From the NCBI GenBank assembly GCA_013695905.1, contig JACCZQ010000421.1, forward strand, positions 1 through 6,300: a stretch of DNA of 6,300 bases, in the 5' to 3' direction. A model generated the notes under the pieces. That model was not told the origin of the DNA. It did not search any database and worked only from the letters and a program-made list of their open reading frames with translations. The stretch is from Chthoniobacterales bacterium (GTDB lineage Bacteria > Verrucomicrobiota > Verrucomicrobiia > Chthoniobacterales > UBA10450). This document shows positions 4,635 through 6,300 of the stretch, one piece after another (the stretch's first letter is position 1; each line of letters opens with the position of its first letter). A program made the position numbers and the translations under genes.

Positions 4635-6300
4635 ATGGAGAAGCAGGTGAAACGTGTCCGTCGCAGGCACCGCCAGGAGCGCCGCAGCTCCTTCGCGAAG
4701 GGGCGGATCGCCATCTACCTGCTCGCGGTGGGAGCGGGATTCCTGCTCGGGTTTCTCCTCCTGACCTACCTCCCGGAGTTTTACGGGAACTGGCGTGAAT
4801 CCCGCCTGCTGAAGCAGGCTTCCGCGCTGCTCGAGGCGGAGCAATTTGGCGAAGCCACCGTCGCGGCCCACCAGATGCTCGAGCGGCGGCCGGATTCCAT
4901 CGCCGCGTTTCACATCCTCGCGGACGCCACCGAGCGCCAGCACCGCGCCGAGACCGTGGCCTGGCGGGCGCAGATCGCGCGCCTGCTGCCGGAGAACCTC
5001 GATGCGCAGCTGAATCTCGCTTCGGCCGCCCTGCGCTTCGGACAACTGGATACCGCCCGGCGCGCGCTCGAAAGCGTGCGCGAGAGCGATCGTGACAAAG
5101 CCCCTTACCACGTCGTCGCCGGCTGGCTGGCCCGCGCGCAGGGGAACGAGAAGGAAGTGGACGACCGTTTCGCGGCGGCTCTCGCCCAGGAGCCGACCAA
5201 CGATCTCTACCAGTTCAACCTCGCTGTTCTCCGAGTTCGCTCGCCGCACGCGGAGCACGCCAAAGGCGCGCGCGAAGTGCTGGAGCGGCTCCGGAAGGTG
5301 CCGGAGTTCCGCGCCGGCTCGCTCCGCGCATTGCTGAGCGATGCGATTGCCCGCAACGAACTCGACCGCGCCGATAGCCTCGCGCAGGACCTGCAGATGA
5401 GTCAGCAGGTCACGTTCACCGATTACCTCCTCGCGCTCGATCTCTACCGGAAGCTCGACAAGGAGAAATTCGATGCCGTGCTTGAGCGCGTCAAACCGGT
5501 CGCCGCGCGGGATCGACAGGACCTGGCGATGTTGATGGAGTGGATGGTGCGGAACGGTCAGACCGCCGAGGTGTTGAAGTGGGTCGAGAGATTGCCCGCG
5601 GATATGACGACCACGCCGCCGGTCTCGATGGCGATGGCGGAGGCTTTCGCCGAGGTGAAGAACTGGTCCCGGCTGAAACGCTGGACCCGCAGCGGCTCCT
5701 GGGGCGACCAGGAGTATCTGCGCTTCGCCTATCAGGCCTACGCCGCCCGCCAGACGAAGGAAGCGGGCGGGAATGCGGAAGCGGACACGCTCTGGCGCAC
5801 GGCAGAACGCGCCGCGAGCACCAGCCCGGAAAACGAGGCGCACCTCGCGCGGCTCGCGGCCCGCTGGGGTCTGGACGGCGAAGCGGAAGCCCTCTGGCAG
5901 CGCGTCGCCCGGCACGTGCCGCTGCGGCGGGAAGCGCTCGATTCGCTCTATCGCATCTACCGCGCGAAAGACGATCACCGGAACCTGCTCCAGATCGCGC
6001 GGCAATTGCATGAAAGCTCACCTCGCGAACCCGGGCTCGCCGCCAACTATGCGCGCCTTGGGTTGCTGATCGAACCGAGCACCGCCGCAGCGCACCGCAA
6101 GGCCAGAGAAACGTATGATGCCGCCCCTGACGATGTTGCCACCGCTGTCACCTACGCCTTTGCCCTCTACAGCGTCGGCCGCACGAACGAAGGCATCGAG
6201 ATTCTGCAGAAGCTCTCGCACCACGTGCTGCTGGACCCGCATTGGGCCGCCTACGCTGCCGTGCTCCTCCTCGATGAGCACAAGGTCGAGGAGGCGAGAG
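4635..6300 (+). CDS. Membrane-anchored TPR-like protein, 5' part (runs off right edge)
   Basis: The frame is open from ATG 4635 to the window end (555 full codons, no stop), so the C-terminus is missing. The product starts with a strongly basic tail (MEKQVKRVRRRHRQERR). One membrane helix follows at about residues 25-46 (IAIYLLAVGAGFLLGFLLLTYL), so by the positive-inside rule the remainder should face the periplasm. After the helix come degenerate helical repeats of TPR type: ASALLEAEQFGEATVAAHQML, then LNLASAALRFGQLDTARRALESV and others, ending with VTYAFALYSVGRTNEGIEILQKL close to the edge. The pattern of small residues and A/L spacing fits TPR or TPR-like folds, but the repeats are more divergent than in the secreted TPR protein. 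No enzymatic domain is visible. A preceding AGGGAG supports the start. It probably acts as an envelope scaffold; partner and pathway are unknown. Codon use (GC-rich third positions) resembles its neighbours, giving no sign of transfer. Confidence 0.85.
   Translation, partial: MEKQVKRVRRRHRQERRSSFAKGRIAIYLLAVGAGFLLGFLLLTYLPEFYGNWRESRLLKQASALLEAEQFGEATVAAHQMLERRPDSIAAFHILADATERQHRAETVAWRAQIARLLPENLDAQLNLASAALRFGQLDTARRALESVRESDRDKAPYHVVAGWLARAQGNEKEVDDRFAAALAQEPTNDLYQFNLAVLRVRSPHAEHAKGAREVLERLRKVPEFRAGSLRALLSDAIARNELDRADSLAQDLQMSQQVTFTDYLLALDLYRKLDKEKFDAVLERVKPVAARDRQDLAMLMEWMVRNGQTAEVLKWVERLPADMTTTPPVSMAMAEAFAEVKNWSRLKRWTRSGSWGDQEYLRFAYQAYAARQTKEAGGNAEADTLWRTAERAASTSPENEAHLARLAARWGLDGEAEALWQRVARHVPLRREALDSLYRIYRAKDDHRNLLQIARQLHESSPREPGLAANYARLGLLIEPSTAAAHRKARETYDAAPDDVATAVTYAFALYSVGRTNEGIEILQKLSHHVLLDPHWAAYAAVLLLDEHKVEEAR

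Noticed and set aside
4401..6011. Minus-strand open frame of 536 codons antisense to the last gene
   Set aside because: It overlaps the end of the well-supported transporter. The + strand frame has a ribosome binding site, a membrane anchor and TPR-like repeats, and the antisense product shows no family motif.

Overview
The window is GC-rich bacterial chromosomal DNA, and every supported gene lies on the + strand. The best taxonomic guess is a soil-type Verrucomicrobiota (Chthoniobacterales-like) genome. This rests on three things: a 34-residue very basic bS22/AURKAIP1-type ribosomal protein with an MGSLKKRRK start; starts that mostly lack a clear Shine-Dalgarno sequence; and a palindromic intergenic repeat of a kind I recall from that phylum. 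This placement is inference, not proof.

Layout. Bases 1-455 hold the 3' part of a membrane protein with a histidine-rich, probably metal-binding loop and an SPCE-containing membrane segment (LysE-superfamily-like transporter). Ten bases later comes a BCP-type thiol peroxiredoxin (466-951). Its stop codon abuts a nested palindrome (951-1010) that looks like a pair of inverted REP-type units. Then come the tiny basic ribosomal-type protein (1090-1194), a secreted 611-residue TPR protein (1296-3131), an AI-2E/UPF0118 family membrane transporter carrying a proline-rich insertion (3173-4564), a second imperfect hairpin (4585-4613), and a membrane-anchored TPR-like protein that runs off the right edge (4635-6300).

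How they fit together. The first two genes are close enough to be co-transcribed and could link metal handling to peroxide defence. The secreted TPR gene, the transporter and the anchored TPR gene follow one another with gaps of 41 and 70 bases and may form one transcription unit for envelope functions, but no substrate or partner can be read from the sequence. No gene-free stretch exceeds about 140 bases. I see no CRISPR array, tRNA, rRNA, transposase, phage gene or defence module. This is mostly ordinary chromosomal sequence. The least routine items are the repeat elements, the histidine-rich loop and the small ribosomal-type protein.
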